Position numbers and translations under genes: made by a program
In this document: in pieces, positions 1-5,251 of the stretch
Layout: each line of letters opens with the position of its first letter
How positions within the stretch are numbered: position 1 is the stretch's first letter
Assembly: GCA_022793975.1 (NCBI GenBank)
Contig: JAAWDW010000138.1
Span: 1-6,249 of the forward strand
Length of the DNA stretch: 6,249 nt
Direction: 5' to 3'
From: Bacillota bacterium
GTDB lineage: Bacteria; Bacillota; Clostridia; Peptostreptococcales; Anaerovoracaceae
The notes under the pieces: generated by a model
What the model was told of the DNA's origin: nothing
What the model saw: only the letters and a program-made list of their open reading frames with translations
The model's database searches: none

Positions 1-366
1 AAGCGTATGCGCCAGCAGATTATAACTGCCGCCATAGATCGTCTTTTGTGCAACAAAGTGCCCGCCGTTCTGACCGAGAGCTTCGAGAGTATAGGTAATG
101 GCCGCCGCACCCGACGCGAGCGCCAACGCCGCAACACCGCCTTCCAAAGCGGCTACACGCTGTTCAAGAACATCCTGTGTGGAGTTGGTAAGCCTGCCGT
201 ATATGTTACCTGCATCGGTAAGACCAAAGCGTGCGGCGGCGTGTTCGCAGCTGTGGAACACATAAGAAGTGGTTGCGTAAATCGGTACCGCACGGGCATC
301 GGTTGCGGGATCAGGATTTTCCTGACCTACGTGGAGCTGCAAAGTTTCAAATTTATAATTAGACAT
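1..366 (-). CDS. metY: O-acetylhomoserine sulfhydrylase (MetY family), N-terminal part, cut by window edge
   Basis: The first 122 codons are present and the gene runs off the left edge. The protein begins MSNYKFETLQLHVGQENPDP and continues with ATTSYVF, the YGRLTNST block and EGGVAALALASGAAA. This is the typical N-terminus of Cys/Met-metabolism PLP enzymes of the O-acetylhomoserine (thiol)-lyase type, which make homocysteine from O-acetylhomoserine and sulfide in the cytoplasm. The YGRxxNPT-like block contributes to the active site and PLP-phosphate binding; the Schiff-base lysine lies outside the window. The start at 366 is preceded by GAAAGGAAA at a suitable distance, and the family N-terminus fits it. 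The gene follows a 380-base regulated leader with a Met/Cys-rich leader peptide, which agrees with a sulfur amino acid role. A closely related gamma-elimination or cystathionine enzyme is possible, but the N-terminal sequence favours MetY. Confidence 0.93.
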   Translation of the reverse strand, partial: MSNYKFETLQLHVGQENPDPATDARAVPIYATTSYVFHSCEHAAARFGLTDAGNIYGRLTNSTQDVLEQRVAALEGGVAALALASGAAAITYTLEALGQNGGHFVAQKTIYGGSYNLLAHTL

Positions 367-412
367 AATCGTGATTTCCTTTCGTTATTGAATGTATTTG
401 TTATCGTGTTGG

Positions 413-487
413 TCAATGACTGTTACAGAAACACATTCGCCCGAATCGGAAATTTGCTCTGACGAGCTTTTCAAAATAGTTTTCCAT
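413..487 (-). CDS. small ORF (24 codons) between attenuator and metY, ends ...RMCFCNSH
   Basis: This ORF encodes MENYFEKLVRANFRFGRMCF followed by CNSH and a TGA stop. It starts 9 bases after an almost perfect Shine-Dalgarno sequence (AAGGGAGGT, 496-504) that lies directly after the T-tract of the attenuator, so it is translated only on read-through transcripts. Its stop is 46 bases before the metY start. It carries one Met and two Cys near its end (MCFC), so it could be a second, weaker sulfur-amino-acid sensor or a coupling peptide. A six-base stretch inside it (ATTTCC on the minus strand, about 448-453) is complementary to the metY ribosome binding site (GGAAAT), so its translation could affect metY translation; that is inference. 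I know of no homologous family. The ribosome binding site is the main support. Confidence 0.55.
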   Translation of the reverse strand: MENYFEKLVRANFRFGRMCFCNSH

Positions 488-504
488 AGGTGATTACCTC
501 CCTT

Positions 505-543
505 ATAAAAAATATACCGGGAGACTCCGACGAAGTCTCCCGG
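505..543 (-). terminator. intrinsic terminator / attenuator in the metY leader
   Basis: On the minus strand, CCGGGAGACT (543-534) pairs perfectly with AGTCTCCCGG (526-517). U533-G527 and C532-G528 can extend the stem, leaving a three-base loop. The stem is followed at once by TATATTTTTTAT. The T-tract exists only in the minus orientation, so it terminates leader transcription before metY. Its 5' arm and loop can pair instead with an upstream segment inside the leader peptide (602-617), which makes it a conditional terminator. Confidence 0.9.
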
Positions 544-668
544 TTGTAAGCGATTGTGATTCCGCCAAAATTCAGGCGGTACAAGGGGTTACTCTTGATA
601 CGGAGAGTGCATCGGAAAGATGAGCGCAAAAAGTCATGCACATGCGACAAGTCCACATGCACATCTCC
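517..668 (-). promoter_or_regulatory. ribosome-mediated attenuator: three mutually exclusive RNA pairings
   Basis: Segments are numbered in transcription order. Segment 1 is 668-657, inside the Met/Cys codons. Segment 2 is 617-602, leader codons 30-35. Segment 3 is 543-525 and segment 4 is 526-517. Pairing 1:2 joins GGAGA (668-664) to UCUCC (606-602) and GUGCAU (662-657) to AUGCAC (612-607): 11 pairs with one bulged U at 663. Pairing 2:3 joins 617-602 to 525-540 with 14 pairs in 16 positions; the mismatches are 609/533 and 607/535, and 611/531 and 617/525 are G-U. Pairing 3:4 is the terminator. A ribosome stalled on codons 11-17 covers segment 1, leaving 2:3 and allowing read-through; fast translation lets 1:2 reform and termination follows. 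A local hairpin at 637-661 with a CUUG loop and a CCGCC/GGCGG hairpin at 562-579 around the stop codon may also shape folding. Pairings are read by eye; no energies were computed. Confidence 0.75.
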
Positions 669-706
669 ATTATCATAGTAGTGACAATATTAGTACGCTG
701 TTTCAT
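572..706 (-). CDS. Met/Cys-rich leader peptide of metY (44 aa), attenuation sensor
   Basis: The ORF encodes 44 residues starting MKQRTNIVTT. Residues 11-27 are MIMEMCMWTCRMCMTFC, with 6 Met and 4 Cys in 17 positions; a fifth Cys is at 42. The stop is TGA at 572-574. The start at 706 has AAAGGAG nine bases upstream, and the promoter start site lies about 40 bases before it. The gene is 5' of an intrinsic terminator and of metY, whose product feeds methionine and connects to cysteine. Dense runs of the codons for the pathway's own product are the hallmark of leader peptides in ribosome-mediated attenuation (trp, his, leu operons). Stalling at uncharged Met- or Cys-tRNA would occupy the RNA segment 657-668 and free the antiterminator. 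Cys-rich upstream ORFs with this role are known in mycobacteria; I do not recognise this peptide as a described family. The tail (28-44) codes for the antiterminator segment and looks otherwise unconstrained. Confidence 0.85.
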   Translation of the reverse strand: MKQRTNIVTTMIMEMCMWTCRMCMTFCAHLSDALSVSRVTPCTA

Positions 707-730
707 ATCCGTAGTCTCCTTTCATCGTTT

Positions 731-751
731 TACCTACCCTGAAGGTTGGTA
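731..751 (-). promoter_or_regulatory. operator-like inverted repeat 2, over the start site
   Basis: TACCTACC (731-738) and GGTTGGTA (744-751) form an inverted repeat with one mismatch and a 5-base centre. Viewed as TACCTA-N9-TTGGTA, it matches the half-site and spacing of repeat 1, with its centre 37 bases away. It spans the expected transcription start (about 747), a normal position for a repressor site. Confidence 0.6.
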
Positions 752-753
752 TT

Positions 754-782
754 AGCATAGCACACAAAACCTACCTTGTCAA
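754..782 (-). promoter_or_regulatory. promoter of the metY leader operon
   Basis: On the minus strand there is a consensus TTGACA (782-777), a 17-base spacer and TATGCT (759-754), with TG one base before the -10 (extended -10). Transcription should start near 747, about 40 bases before the leader peptide. The -35 and spacer lie inside one inverted repeat and the start site inside another. Confidence 0.88.
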
Positions 783-790
783 TAGGTTTT
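766..790 (-). promoter_or_regulatory. operator-like inverted repeat 1, over the -35
   Basis: AAAACCTA (766-773) and TAGGTTTT (783-790) form a perfect inverted repeat with a 9-base centre that includes the TTGACA box. Its core ACCTA-N9-TAGGT is shared with a second copy downstream. Binding here would block RNA polymerase. The spacing and half-site resemble operators of Rrf2-family regulators (CymR/IscR type), which often control sulfur and cysteine genes; the regulator is not in the window, so this assignment is inference. Confidence 0.65.
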
Positions 791-840
791 TGAAACTTTT
801 ATGTTTACCTTTTTCTATGTTTATTCAAAGCATATAGCAA

Positions 841-875
841 AACGGCGGCAAAGATACGTAAATCTCCCTGCCGTT
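841..875 (-). terminator. imperfect hairpin downstream of the tnpV remnant
   Basis: AACGGC (841-846) pairs with GCCGTT (870-875), and AGAT/ATCT (852-855, 862-865) extends the inner stem. On the minus strand it begins nine bases after the tnpV stop and is followed by only a short T run (TTTTGC). It may be a weak terminator belonging to the mobile element. Confidence 0.35.
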
Positions 876-883
876 GTTGTCGG

Positions 884-1205
884 TTAGTTATAAATCAAAT
901 CGTTGTTTACTATTTCCGTGACGCTGTTACGGATGTTATTCATCCAAACAATCCAATCCATTTGGTGCTCCGCCTTGAGTTGTTCGGTAACGCCCTCATG
1001 CGCTGCCATCTGTTCTACAAGCCGAAAAAACATATTCTCAGTCTGCTTGTCAATGTCAGCGAGGTAACCGATTAACTTACCGATAGTCAGCAGATTAGTG
1101 TATTGCACCTTGTTTTTCATCGGGCAGTGCAAGGCAGGGAATATAATAATCGCCATGCAATTCATACCACAACCAATTCTGCTCATTATAAATTCTGTTT
1201 TCCAT
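884..1205 (-). pseudogene. tnpV: tnpV (transposon-encoded protein), internal deletion and frameshift
   Basis: The true start is the ATG at 1205, behind TTGGAGGATTGCATA. It opens MENRIYNEQNWLWYELHGDY and continues YIPCLALPDEKQ before running into a stop at 1095-1097. From about 1111 the family sequence continues in another frame: KVQYTNLLTIGKL, then YLADIDKQ, VTEQLKAEHQMDWIVWMNNI and the end NNDLIYN, stop at 884. These two parts are the normal start and end of TnpV, a small protein of unclear role carried by Tn4451-like and other clostridial elements with large serine recombinases. About 20 residues normally found between them (a G-x-R-H-x-x-Y-L-K-x-H-like stretch, from memory of the family) are missing. 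A deletion near 1111-1116 therefore removed part of the gene and shifted the frame. No recombinase or other mobile gene is nearby, so this is a stranded remnant. The ORF from 1186 to 884 on its own is not the native gene. Confidence 0.85.
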
Positions 1206-1250
1206 TATGCAATCCTCCAAATATATTGATTTTCCTACAATTTCAATCAA

Positions 1251-1272
1251 TTCGGCTGATTATAAAGCCGAA
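1251..1272. repeat. 7-bp hairpin, intergenic
   Basis: TTCGGCT (1251-1257) pairs with AGCCGAA (1266-1272) around an 8-base loop. It abuts a second, longer hairpin. Its place between the tnpV remnant and the hydrolase gene suggests transcription-end or mobile-element structure. No clear T-tract follows it on either strand. Confidence 0.4.
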
Positions 1273-1307
1273 GGGAGAAGCTACTTCCTTACGTAGCCTC
1301 TCCCTTT
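1273..1307 (+). terminator. GGGAGA-GCTAC / GTAGC-TCTCCC hairpin with T-rich flank
   Basis: GGGAGA (1273-1278) pairs with TCTCCC (1299-1304), and GCTAC (1280-1284) with GTAGC (1293-1297), with one internal A/C mismatch. On the plus strand it is followed by TTTCCGCTTTCTTTTT. That suggests a plus-strand terminator, but no plus-strand gene lies upstream. It may be an element-end remnant or help end the minus-strand hydrolase transcript, although a minus-strand T-tract is lacking. Confidence 0.4.
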
Positions 1308-1357
1308 CCGCTTTCTTTTTATTTTCTATATTATTATATCCTTTATGATATTATAAT

Positions 1358-2215
1358 TTACGCGATTATAGAGAAATCATTGAATTTATAACATTGTGGG
1401 CCGGGCAGTGTTTCATGTTTTTTTCTTTCAATTACTGTGTCGAAAGCTTCCGCAATTTCACCGAGGGCGCTGCCCTCCCATACGGGATTGTTGTGTGAAC
1501 ACATAAGCGTATAATCGGAGAATTTTTCTTTAAGCATATATATCGTATTTCTGTAAGTTTCAAGATTTGACTGCGACAAATGTGCATAAAGCGGAGCAGG
1601 ATATACGGTATCACCCGTAAACAGCACTTTATTTTTATCATCTATAAGCATAAGGCTGTCGTCAGAATGTCCCGGAGTTGCAATTACCCTGAGATTTCTG
1701 CCGCCGAGCTCAAAGATATGACTCTCGGAAACAGGAATAACATTGCATGGCTTTGTCTCAATTTTGTTGTATTCAAACCATAATTCGCCCGGATAACTGT
1801 AGGCATCAAAAAAAAGATTCTCGTCATCTGCCGGAAGAAAGCTACCGCGGGAGAGCTGTGATACACATTCGGAAATATCGAGAAGGTGTACGGAATCAAA
1901 CAGATAATTTCCTCCTGTGTGGTCAAAGTGGCTATGGGTGTTTACGACTGTAATCGGTAAATTTGTAAGTGCCTCGGCAAGCCGCCTGATATTTCCTCCG
2001 ATACCCATACCAGTATCGAGAAGCAGCGCCTTTTTGCTGCCCGGTATGAGATACGATATTACTTCCTGAAAATGATACGGCTCGAAAATAGCGAAAACAT
2101 CGTATGGAAGTTTGTAAACTTTAAACCATTTATCTTCGGGAGAAAGCTGCGCACTGCCGTTTGACATAACAGGTGCGAGGGGTGTGAGTTCTGAAAAGCA
2201 AGTAAGCTTTGCCAT
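1358..2215 (-). CDS. metallo-beta-lactamase-fold hydrolase
   Basis: This is a 285-residue cytoplasmic protein with a complete metal site: TH94SH96FD98H99TGGN (the HxHxDH motif), H183 in TPGHSDDSLML, D202 in FTGDTVY and H241 in CSHNNP. Earlier strands include LLLDTGMGIGG (64-74), also typical of the fold. All di-metal ligands are present, so it should be an active hydrolase. The substrate cannot be read from the sequence; the superfamily includes thioesterases, glyoxalase II-like enzymes, lactonases and phosphodiesterases. No signal peptide is seen. The start at 2215 has AAAAAGGAGG eight bases upstream. A longer reading from 2287 is rejected because that ATG lies inside the -10 box of the gene's own promoter. 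It is a single-gene unit, divergent from the polysaccharide operon. Confidence 0.9.
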   Translation of the reverse strand: MAKLTCFSELTPLAPVMSNGSAQLSPEDKWFKVYKLPYDVFAIFEPYHFQEVISYLIPGSKKALLLDTGMGIGGNIRRLAEALTNLPITVVNTHSHFDHTGGNYLFDSVHLLDISECVSQLSRGSFLPADDENLFFDAYSYPGELWFEYNKIETKPCNVIPVSESHIFELGGRNLRVIATPGHSDDSLMLIDDKNKVLFTGDTVYPAPLYAHLSQSNLETYRNTIYMLKEKFSDYTLMCSHNNPVWEGSALGEIAEAFDTVIERKKHETLPGPQCYKFNDFSIIA

Positions 2216-2282
2216 AAAAACAGCCTCCTTTTTATATAACAAACAATGTGACATAGCCGCAAAAAATCTCGTATTACTTATC

Positions 2283-2312
2283 AGCATACTCTATATGCGG
2301 GCATTCTGTCAA
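2283..2312 (-). promoter_or_regulatory. promoter of the metallo-hydrolase gene
   Basis: On the minus strand, a consensus TTGACA (2312-2307), an 18-base spacer and TATGCT (2288-2283) place the start near 2275, giving a 5' leader of about 60 bases. The -10 hexamer is the same as at the metY promoter. The position supports the start codon at 2215. Confidence 0.72.
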
Positions 2313-2411
2313 TTTAGTTTTACTGGGAAATACAGCAGTTTTTATAAATTCATAAATTAAAATGCAGGAATATAAAAGGCATAAATATTCGATGATTTTT
2401 GCAGAACGGAA

Positions 2412-2420
2412 TGATATAAT
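2412..2420 (+). promoter_or_regulatory. extended -10 promoter of the polysaccharide operon
   Basis: TGATATAAT holds a consensus TATAAT (2415-2420) with the TG of an extended -10. No good -35 is seen at 16-18 bases upstream (ATGATT at best), which is usual for extended -10 promoters. It lies about 30 bases before the murJ start and is divergent to the hydrolase promoter across the 236-base gap 2216-2451, which holds nothing else I can recognise. Confidence 0.55.
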
Positions 2421-2451
2421 AAAAAGATAATAATGTGTAAAGGGAAGAGTT

Positions 2452-4005
2452 ATGGGCGAAAATTCGATTATGAACGGTAAATCGAATATGGGTAGAACAA
2501 TTATACGGACAGCTGCGCTTATGGCGGTGTTTACGCTCATATCCAAGCTTCTGGGTTTTGTGCGTGAAATGGTAATTGCAGGTGTTTTCGGAACAAGTTA
2601 TATAGTAGACGCGTATGTTATGGCACAGAGTATTCCGGATATGCTGTTTGGCGGGATTTTTGCGGCTGTGGGTACAACATATATGCCGATTTTTTCCGAA
2701 GTAAGAACAAAAAGCGGGATAGAAGAAGGAGATAAGTTTACAAGCCGCCTTGTAAACATAGCGGTAATAATTGCTGCAGTTTTGTCAATATCGGGAATTC
2801 TGCTTTCGGGAAGCATAACAAAATTTATAGCACCTAATTTTAGTCAGGAAACAGCACAGCTCACAAGCTTTTATCTGAAAATCACCTTCGGATATATGGT
2901 TTTTATGTGTGCAAGCAGTATTTTTGATGCATATTTAAGATATAACGGGATTTTTCTGCATCCGATAATTGCAGGGTATATGCAGAATATCGGTGTAATT
3001 ATTATGGCAGCGGCAAGCGCATATACGAGCCATTATTTCTTTGCTTTTGGTATTCTTTTGGGATACGGACTGAGATTTTTGTATCAAATTATCATTCTTA
3101 AAAAGATAGGATATCATCATTATAGAAGCATTTCAATTAAAGGTGAAATCGGACAGATTTTAACTCTCGCACTGCCGGTATTTATAGGCGCATATGTTTC
3201 GCAGATAAATGCATATGTTGATAAAAATCTGGCATCGGGACTCGGTGAAGGAAGTGTTGCGGCGCTTAATTACGGATATATACTTATTACATTTATAACC
3301 GGATTTACAAGTACAATTATTGTTACTGTCATATATCCACAAATAATAAAAGCAGCGAATGATGAAGAATGGAAACTTTTTAATGTAATAGCGGATAAGG
3401 GAATAAATCTGATAATGATTATCGCTGTACCGTTCAGTTTCGGCGCGATGCTGTTTGCCGAAGATGTCGTGCATATAGTATATGAACGCGGAGCATTTGA
3501 TGAAAATGCGGCAATGCTTACGGGCACGGCTTTTTTCTTTTATGCTTGCGGACTGGTCTTTATAGCGCTTAATGAATTTCTCGTACAGATATATTATTCG
3601 CTTAAAGATATGAAAACGCCGATAAAATGTGCGGCAACAGGTGTGGCGGTAAATATATGTCTTAATTTGCTTTTGGTAGGTAGAATGGCACACGGGGGTC
3701 TGGCTCTTGCTACAAGTGCAGCAGCGCTTGTAAATTTTATTCTTTTGGCAGTGTTTCTTGCCGGAAAACACAAAAAAGTGGCTATATTAAAATCTAAAAG
3801 TAAAATTTTAAAGATATTTGTGTCTGCCGCAACTGCAGTGGCGACAGCCGGTATTGTGCGCGGTGGACTTGCGGAAGCTGTGCTTATGCCGAGAACTGCG
3901 TATTTCGCAATTGCCGTTGTCGCGGCTTGTGCCGTATATGTTATGCTTCTTGCAGTGTTTAAAGTTGATGAAGTTAAAATGTTTAGGGATATAGTTAAAA
4001 AATAG
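2452..4005 (+). CDS. murJ: MurJ/MviN-family lipid-linked glycan flippase
   Basis: This is a 517-residue polytopic membrane protein of the length expected for MurJ, the lipid II flippase of the MOP superfamily (about 14 membrane helices). The N-terminal signature is clear: SKLLGFVREMVIAGVFG (31-47) followed by VDAY and then the PD-x-LFGGIF stretch. R38 and D53 match the conserved Arg and Asp of the central cavity; the first conserved Arg is Lys32. Near residues 370-410, KDMKTPIK and HGGLALATSAA also match the family. The E. coli TM8 motif YADRL is here NYGYI (273-277), so the cavity Arg appears to be missing. The start at 2452 has AAAGGGAAG upstream; ATGs at codons 7 and 13 lack one. The first place in a glycan operon suggests export of that glycan's lipid-linked precursor, but a housekeeping peptidoglycan role remains possible. 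The stop codon TAG overlaps the next gene's ribosome binding site. Confidence 0.88.
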   Translation: MGENSIMNGKSNMGRTIIRTAALMAVFTLISKLLGFVREMVIAGVFGTSYIVDAYVMAQSIPDMLFGGIFAAVGTTYMPIFSEVRTKSGIEEGDKFTSRLVNIAVIIAAVLSISGILLSGSITKFIAPNFSQETAQLTSFYLKITFGYMVFMCASSIFDAYLRYNGIFLHPIIAGYMQNIGVIIMAAASAYTSHYFFAFGILLGYGLRFLYQIIILKKIGYHHYRSISIKGEIGQILTLALPVFIGAYVSQINAYVDKNLASGLGEGSVAALNYGYILITFITGFTSTIIVTVIYPQIIKAANDEEWKLFNVIADKGINLIMIIAVPFSFGAMLFAEDVVHIVYERGAFDENAAMLTGTAFFFYACGLVFIALNEFLVQIYYSLKDMKTPIKCAATGVAVNICLNLLLVGRMAHGGLALATSAAALVNFILLAVFLAGKHKKVAILKSKSKILKIFVSAATAVATAGIVRGGLAEAVLMPRTAYFAIAVVAACAVYVMLLAVFKVDEVKMFRDIVKK

Positions 4006-4016
4006 GAGGCGCTTGT

Positions 4017-5231
4017 ATGAAAAAAGAAATACCGCTCAGTGTGCCCAATCTTGACATAGAAATAGTGGAAAATCTGAGAGAATGTATAGAAACCGGCTGG
4101 GTATCAACAGGTGGGAGGTTTATTACCGAATTTGAAAAAAAAGCAGCGGTGTACGCGGGAACGGAAGATGCCGTGTCATGTCAGAGCGGAACTGCCGGTC
4201 TCCATACCTCGCTTCGTATCCTCGGCGTACGGACAGACGATGAGGTAATTGTGCCGACACTTACATTTATAGCGGCAGTTAATCCTGTTGCATATCTCGG
4301 TGCGTATCCCGTATTTATGGACTGTGATGAATATTTTTGTATGGATGCGAAAAAACTGCAGAGGTTTTGTGAAGAAAAGTGTGAATTTCACGAGTATCGC
4401 AGAGATACAAATGAAAAATCAGAAAAACAATTGATAAATAAGGAAACGGGCAAACGTGTAAAGGCAATTATCGCAGTGCATGTATTTGGCAATATGGCAG
4501 ATATGGAAACTATTATGAGCATTGCGGAAAAGTATGGTCTGGCGGTGCTGGAAGACGCTACAGAAGCACTCGGCAGCTATGTAACAGAAGGAAAATATGC
4601 CGGATATAAAGCAGGAACGATAGGTGATATCGGCGTTTATTCGTTTAATGCAAATAAGATAATCACAACAGGCGGCGGCGGAATGATAGTATCGCGGAAT
4701 AAAAAATATCTCGATGAAGCAAGGTATCTTACGATAACGGCAAAAGAGGCTTCACCGGAAGAGGCATTGCATTTCGTTCACAATGAAGTAGGATATAATT
4801 ACCGAATGACAAATCTGCAGGCGGCACTTGGCGTTAGTCAGATAGACAAACTTGAAGAATTTATAAATATAAAAGAGCGGAATTTTAATAAGTATGCCCG
4901 GTTGCTTGCAGATACGGAAGGCCTGCGGCTGTTTCCGTTTACACCTTGCATAAGAAGCAATAAGTGGTTTTATGCGCTTTATGTAGATGAAACGAAATTT
5001 GGAGAGAGCCGTGATGCGCTTATGCATCGGCTGATTGAAAGCGGCATTCAGTGCCGACCTGTATGGAAGCTGACTCATATGCAGAAAGCTTATGAAAAAT
5101 CACAGAGCTATGAAATAGAAAAAGCATATGATTATGAAAGGAATGTGCTCAATATACCGTGCTCAACAAATCTGACAGAAGAAGATGTGGAATATGTGTG
5201 TGAAATAATAAAAGGCAGACATAAAATTTGA
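4017..5231 (+). CDS. LegC-type PLP-dependent sugar aminotransferase (DegT/DnrJ/EryC1/StrS family)
   Basis: The protein has 404 residues. It opens IPLSVPNL, then GWVSTGGRFITEFEKK (27-42), SGTAGLH (57-63), DEVIVPTLTFIA (75-86), HVFGN (155-159), EDATEALGSY (179-188; D180 should contact the PLP ring nitrogen), SFNANKIITTGGGGM (209-223; K214 is the Schiff-base lysine) and HNEVGYNYRMTNLQAALG. The insertion around 119-148 ending NKETGKRVKAI is typical of the LegC subfamily. Related enzymes transfer an amino group from glutamate to UDP-4-keto-6-deoxy-GlcNAc, making precursors of bacillosamine or legionaminic-type sugars; the exact sugar here is inferred. The usual Ala after D180 is Thr (EDAT). The start follows TAGGAGG with a 7-base spacer, overlapping the murJ stop. 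It lies 11 bases after murJ and 20 before the glycosyltransferase, so it is co-transcribed. Confidence 0.92.
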   Translation: MKKEIPLSVPNLDIEIVENLRECIETGWVSTGGRFITEFEKKAAVYAGTEDAVSCQSGTAGLHTSLRILGVRTDDEVIVPTLTFIAAVNPVAYLGAYPVFMDCDEYFCMDAKKLQRFCEEKCEFHEYRRDTNEKSEKQLINKETGKRVKAIIAVHVFGNMADMETIMSIAEKYGLAVLEDATEALGSYVTEGKYAGYKAGTIGDIGVYSFNANKIITTGGGGMIVSRNKKYLDEARYLTITAKEASPEEALHFVHNEVGYNYRMTNLQAALGVSQIDKLEEFINIKERNFNKYARLLADTEGLRLFPFTPCIRSNKWFYALYVDETKFGESRDALMHRLIESGIQCRPVWKLTHMQKAYEKSQSYEIEKAYDYERNVLNIPCSTNLTEEDVEYVCEIIKGRHKI

Positions 5232-5251
5232 ATGATAAAAGGGAATAAGAT

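Noticed and set aside
7..462. 151-codon plus-strand ORF opposite metY
   Set aside because: It is the antisense shadow of metY and its leader; its protein has no recognisable features.
637..661. Local hairpin with CUUG loop in the Met/Cys codons as a separate regulatory element
   Set aside because: It arises largely from the repeated ATGTGCATG codons with G-U pairs; it may compete with the 1:2 stem but does not need its own element.
471..662. 63-codon minus-strand ORF starting MHVDLSHVHDFL
   Set aside because: It has no ribosome binding site, overlaps the leader peptide in another frame and runs through the attenuator stem. Its HVDL start is a by-product of the repeated ATGTGCATG Met/Cys codons.
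366..760. SAM riboswitch or T-box in the metY leader
   Set aside because: No T-box TGGNACC motif with the usual stem order, and no recognisable SAM-aptamer core, was seen; the leader peptide and its pairings explain the region.
1358..2287. Longer start (2287) for the metallo-hydrolase
   Set aside because: The ATG sits inside the promoter -10 box, lacks a ribosome binding site, and the extra 24 residues do not resemble the fold; 2215 has AAGGAGG.
3160..3771. 203-codon minus-strand ORF inside murJ
   Set aside because: It is antisense to a clear membrane protein gene, has unusual Cys/Tyr/Lys-rich composition typical of shadow frames, and no ribosome binding site.
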